This document shows positions 37,088 to 39,207 of a stretch of DNA of 39,207 nucleotides, in pieces; within the stretch, counting starts at the first letter, position 1; each line of letters opens with the position of its first letter. The notes under the pieces are model-generated. The model saw only the letters and a program-made list of their open reading frames with translations. It ran no database searches and was not told the DNA's origin. A program made the position numbers and the translations under genes. Source of the stretch: Patescibacteria group bacterium UBA4664 (GTDB lineage Bacteria; Patescibacteriota; Saccharimonadia; CAILAD01; BJGX01); the NCBI GenBank assembly GCA_943354575.1, contig CALRCL010000003.1, forward strand, positions 1-39,207. The letters run 5' to 3'.

Positions 37088-38032
37088 ATGGCTGATAGTT
37101 TAAAAACAAAAATAGCACATTCTGGCTGGAACAGACTAGTCTTAGTTATACTAACGACTACTCTTGTTCTGGTCAGTTTTGCTACTGTCCTAAGAGACAA
37201 TTTCACTACCGGCGCAAAGAGTTATTTATTTTTAAAGGAATCGCAAGCTTTTGATAACATCTCGCAAATTGCTAAAAATGAAATCAGCAATAACTTGCCC
37301 GATAACATTAAAAACAACTTTGTAAAACGGGCAATCATTGCAAAGATTACGGATATTATAATAACACCCGAAAATGTAGCAAAGGTTGCCGAGCCAGGCA
37401 TTATAAGACTCTACACGGTAGCCGGCGAGGCTACAAAAATTGCCGACAAAAAGATTGTCTTTGATACGGCCACCTTTAAGTCGCAGGCCAAAGAATACCT
37501 ACCTGCGGTGGGGCTACCAAAAGGGCTAGCCGATACTACCTCAGAATTTGTAGGCTCAATACCCGACACAATCACAATACTAGATGTCGAAAATAACCCT
37601 AATTCGCCATTAGCAATACTAATAAAACTACAGTCGGCTTTTAAGGCCATCTCTACCGTTACCAGCGCCCTATGGTGGGCCGTGATAGCTAGCATCTTGG
37701 TTGTGCTGCTGCTAAATATTAAAAGCCTACGCAGGCTTCTCAAAACATACTATTTGGCTTTTGGTATTTCCGCCGCATTGGTACTTGGGTTGTCGTATGG
37801 TGGTCCTGCAATCACATCTGCCCTACTGCCAGCATCCACGCCCACCAATGCCCTAGTCAATAACCTAGTCAATAACTTCTGCCTGATGACTCAAGGCTAC
37901 GGCTGGATACTTTTATCGATTGCAGCTGCCACCCTTGCCATTAGCTGGCTAACGAACACTACGAAAGCTAAGCAAACCATTGCATCTGTTCAGCTAAAAG
38001 TATCAGACTTCAAGAAAAAGACTTTTTCTTAG
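37088..38032 (+). CDS. Membrane protein of unknown function
   Basis: N-terminal TM, extracytoplasmic region, three C-terminal TM segments. Confidence 0.75.
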   Translation: MADSLKTKIAHSGWNRLVLVILTTTLVLVSFATVLRDNFTTGAKSYLFLKESQAFDNISQIAKNEISNNLPDNIKNNFVKRAIIAKITDIIITPENVAKVAEPGIIRLYTVAGEATKIADKKIVFDTATFKSQAKEYLPAVGLPKGLADTTSEFVGSIPDTITILDVENNPNSPLAILIKLQSAFKAISTVTSALWWAVIASILVVLLLNIKSLRRLLKTYYLAFGISAALVLGLSYGGPAITSALLPASTPTNALVNNLVNNFCLMTQGYGWILLSIAAATLAISWLTNTTKAKQTIASVQLKVSDFKKKTFS

Positions 38033-38040
38033 ATAGCAGG

Positions 38041-38541
38041 CTAGATTCCTAAATCTGAGAAGCTGTCGATATAAAGATTAAGGTCGTCCAGAAGAGGCTG
38101 GATGCTTTCGGTAAAGCTGCTGTTCGCCTCGGTAGTGTATGTTTGCCCATTATTGAGCGTGATGCTAATGGTATAACTAGGGCCCCCGATTAGGGGTTTT
38201 TGAGCATCCTGCTTGTTGGCCATTATTTTATCGATGACCGAATAATTATAAATGTCTTTTTGGAGCGCGCCAAACTTATCGGCCTGAAGGTTACAAGCTG
38301 TAGATGTGGCCTCGTTTGAGATTGTCTTGGTAACTGTAATGCTACAGCTCGTGCTAGTTAGCTCAAAAACCGTAGTCTGCTGAAACTCTGGCGATACCGG
38401 GCCCGAGTTGGTGGTTATGGTGATAGACCGCAGCTTGTGCGAGAAGCTGTTTTGGGCAATTAATAATATCCCGACTATTAGGGCGACGAATATAAGTATT
38501 CCGGTGATAAGTTTTTTGGCTGCTGAATAATTGTTTGGCAT
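38041..38541 (-). CDS. Membrane-anchored extracytoplasmic protein of unknown function
   Basis: MPNNYSAAKKLITGILIFVALIVGILLIAQNSF...; internal ATG with GGAG upstream preferred over the tracked start at 38595. Confidence 0.7.
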   Translation of the reverse strand: MPNNYSAAKKLITGILIFVALIVGILLIAQNSFSHKLRSITITTNSGPVSPEFQQTTVFELTSTSCSITVTKTISNEATSTACNLQADKFGALQKDIYNYSVIDKIMANKQDAQKPLIGGPSYTISITLNNGQTYTTEANSSFTESIQPLLDDLNLYIDSFSDLGI

Positions 38542-38629
38542 TGTTTTCTCCTTTTTTATATCATAGCACCTTTCAAAAATAGTAAAATAGTACATTTATC
38601 TGTATCATGAAATTATATAAGGAGAACTA

Positions 38630-38998
38630 ATGAAAAAATTAAGCATTATAAACATCTGTGTTTCGCTACTGTTTTTAGCTATTGCCGTAATTGTACTAAT
38701 CGACTTGCTGGGGCTTCTTGACTCCTCGGTGATAATTTCTGAGTACTGGCCTGTGCTACTGGTTTTCATTGGACTCTTTACGATATCTCCCTCTAGGGCT
38801 AAGGGTAATGGTTTTTCGTTCGGTATTATGACTCTAGGGCTAATTTTTATGCTCCGAAACCTAGGCGTATTCAATACCCAGACAGGTAAAGTGATGCTTG
38901 TAATACTGCTAGCCTTGTGTGGTTTAGTAGTGCTGATATTCGCAACTTCCAAGAGTGGCGATAGCACCAAGCAAGACAAAAAAGATCTCTACTTCTAG
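38630..38998 (+). CDS. Small membrane protein, LiaF/DUF5668-like
   Basis: Four TM segments, SEYWPVLLVFIGLF; AAGGAG upstream. Confidence 0.7.
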   Translation: MKKLSIINICVSLLFLAIAVIVLIDLLGLLDSSVIISEYWPVLLVFIGLFTISPSRAKGNGFSFGIMTLGLIFMLRNLGVFNTQTGKVMLVILLALCGLVVLIFATSKSGDSTKQDKKDLYF

Positions 38999-39207
38999 TC
39001 TTTAGTAATTGGCTGGCGGATAATTGTTCTTAGCCGACCAGTCTTGGTGCGTGTTGGGTCGCTCAAATATATACTATGGAGTCTCAGGGCGGGCTTAAAG
39101 CCTTTTTTATCTAAAAAGGCATTCAGCGTATCGGTAGCTTTTTGTTCATTCTTAAGCAATCCTGTGTGTAATACCTGTACGGAAGTTTTTTCTTGTAGCG
39201 ACGCGAT
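38995..39207 (-). CDS. GyrI-like small-molecule-binding domain protein, C-terminal fragment
   Basis: Hand translation: IASLQEKTSVQVLHTGLLKNEQKATDTLNAFLDKKGFKPALRLHSIYLSDPTRTKTGRLRTIIRQPITKD*; runs off window end. Confidence 0.65.
   Translation of the reverse strand: MASLQEKTSVQVLHTGLLKNEQKATDTLNAFLDKKGFKPALRLHSIYLSDPTRTKTGRLRTIIRQPITKD

Noticed and set aside
37850-37885. Short direct repeat ctagtcaataac x2
   Set aside because: Two in-frame copies only (LVNNLVNN) in a membrane protein gene; not meaningful alone.
1-39207. Alternative genetic code (UGA = Gly, as in SR1/Gracilibacteria)
   Set aside because: Genes end normally at UGA (for example rodZ-like and ftsK) with no in-frame UGA in conserved cores.
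1-39207. tRNA genes, CRISPR arrays, transposons or prophage
   Set aside because: No GGTTCGANNCC T-arm contexts with acceptor pairing, no regularly spaced repeats, and no transposase/integrase ORFs found. Small degenerate tRNAs could be missed by eye.

Overview
The window looks like a chromosomal segment of a streamlined bacterium. Patescibacteria/CPR, probably Saccharibacteria-like, is my inference from gene content and protein style; I could not run a phylogeny. UGA acts as a normal stop. Most of it is housekeeping: recA (partial), yajQ, rodZ-like, ftsK, RNase J, family-4-like UDG, pnp, rpsO, truB, a degenerate DHH protein, rpsT, holA, mutM, polA, rpoD, dnaG, O-antigen ligase-like, MurE-like ligase, trhO, pyrH, dus, LCP protein, DUF308/BI-1 membrane proteins. 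No tRNA, rRNA, CRISPR array or transposon was recognised. The items most worth follow-up are: (1) a GC-rich, multi-helix candidate ncRNA (~270 nt, about 11959-12230, minus strand) directly after a 55-aa membrane ORF; (2) a 9-A tract at the 3' end of the DHH-like gene, where a -1 slip opens a protein-like C-terminal extension; (3) a nicotianamine-synthase/CntL-like protein; (4) an 820-aa protein with a caspase-like His/Cys C-terminus; (5) DnaG without the CHC2 zinc ligands and a UDG without the 4Fe-4S cysteines; (6) -10 boxes placed 6-7 nt before start codons in several genes, suggesting leaderless mRNAs.
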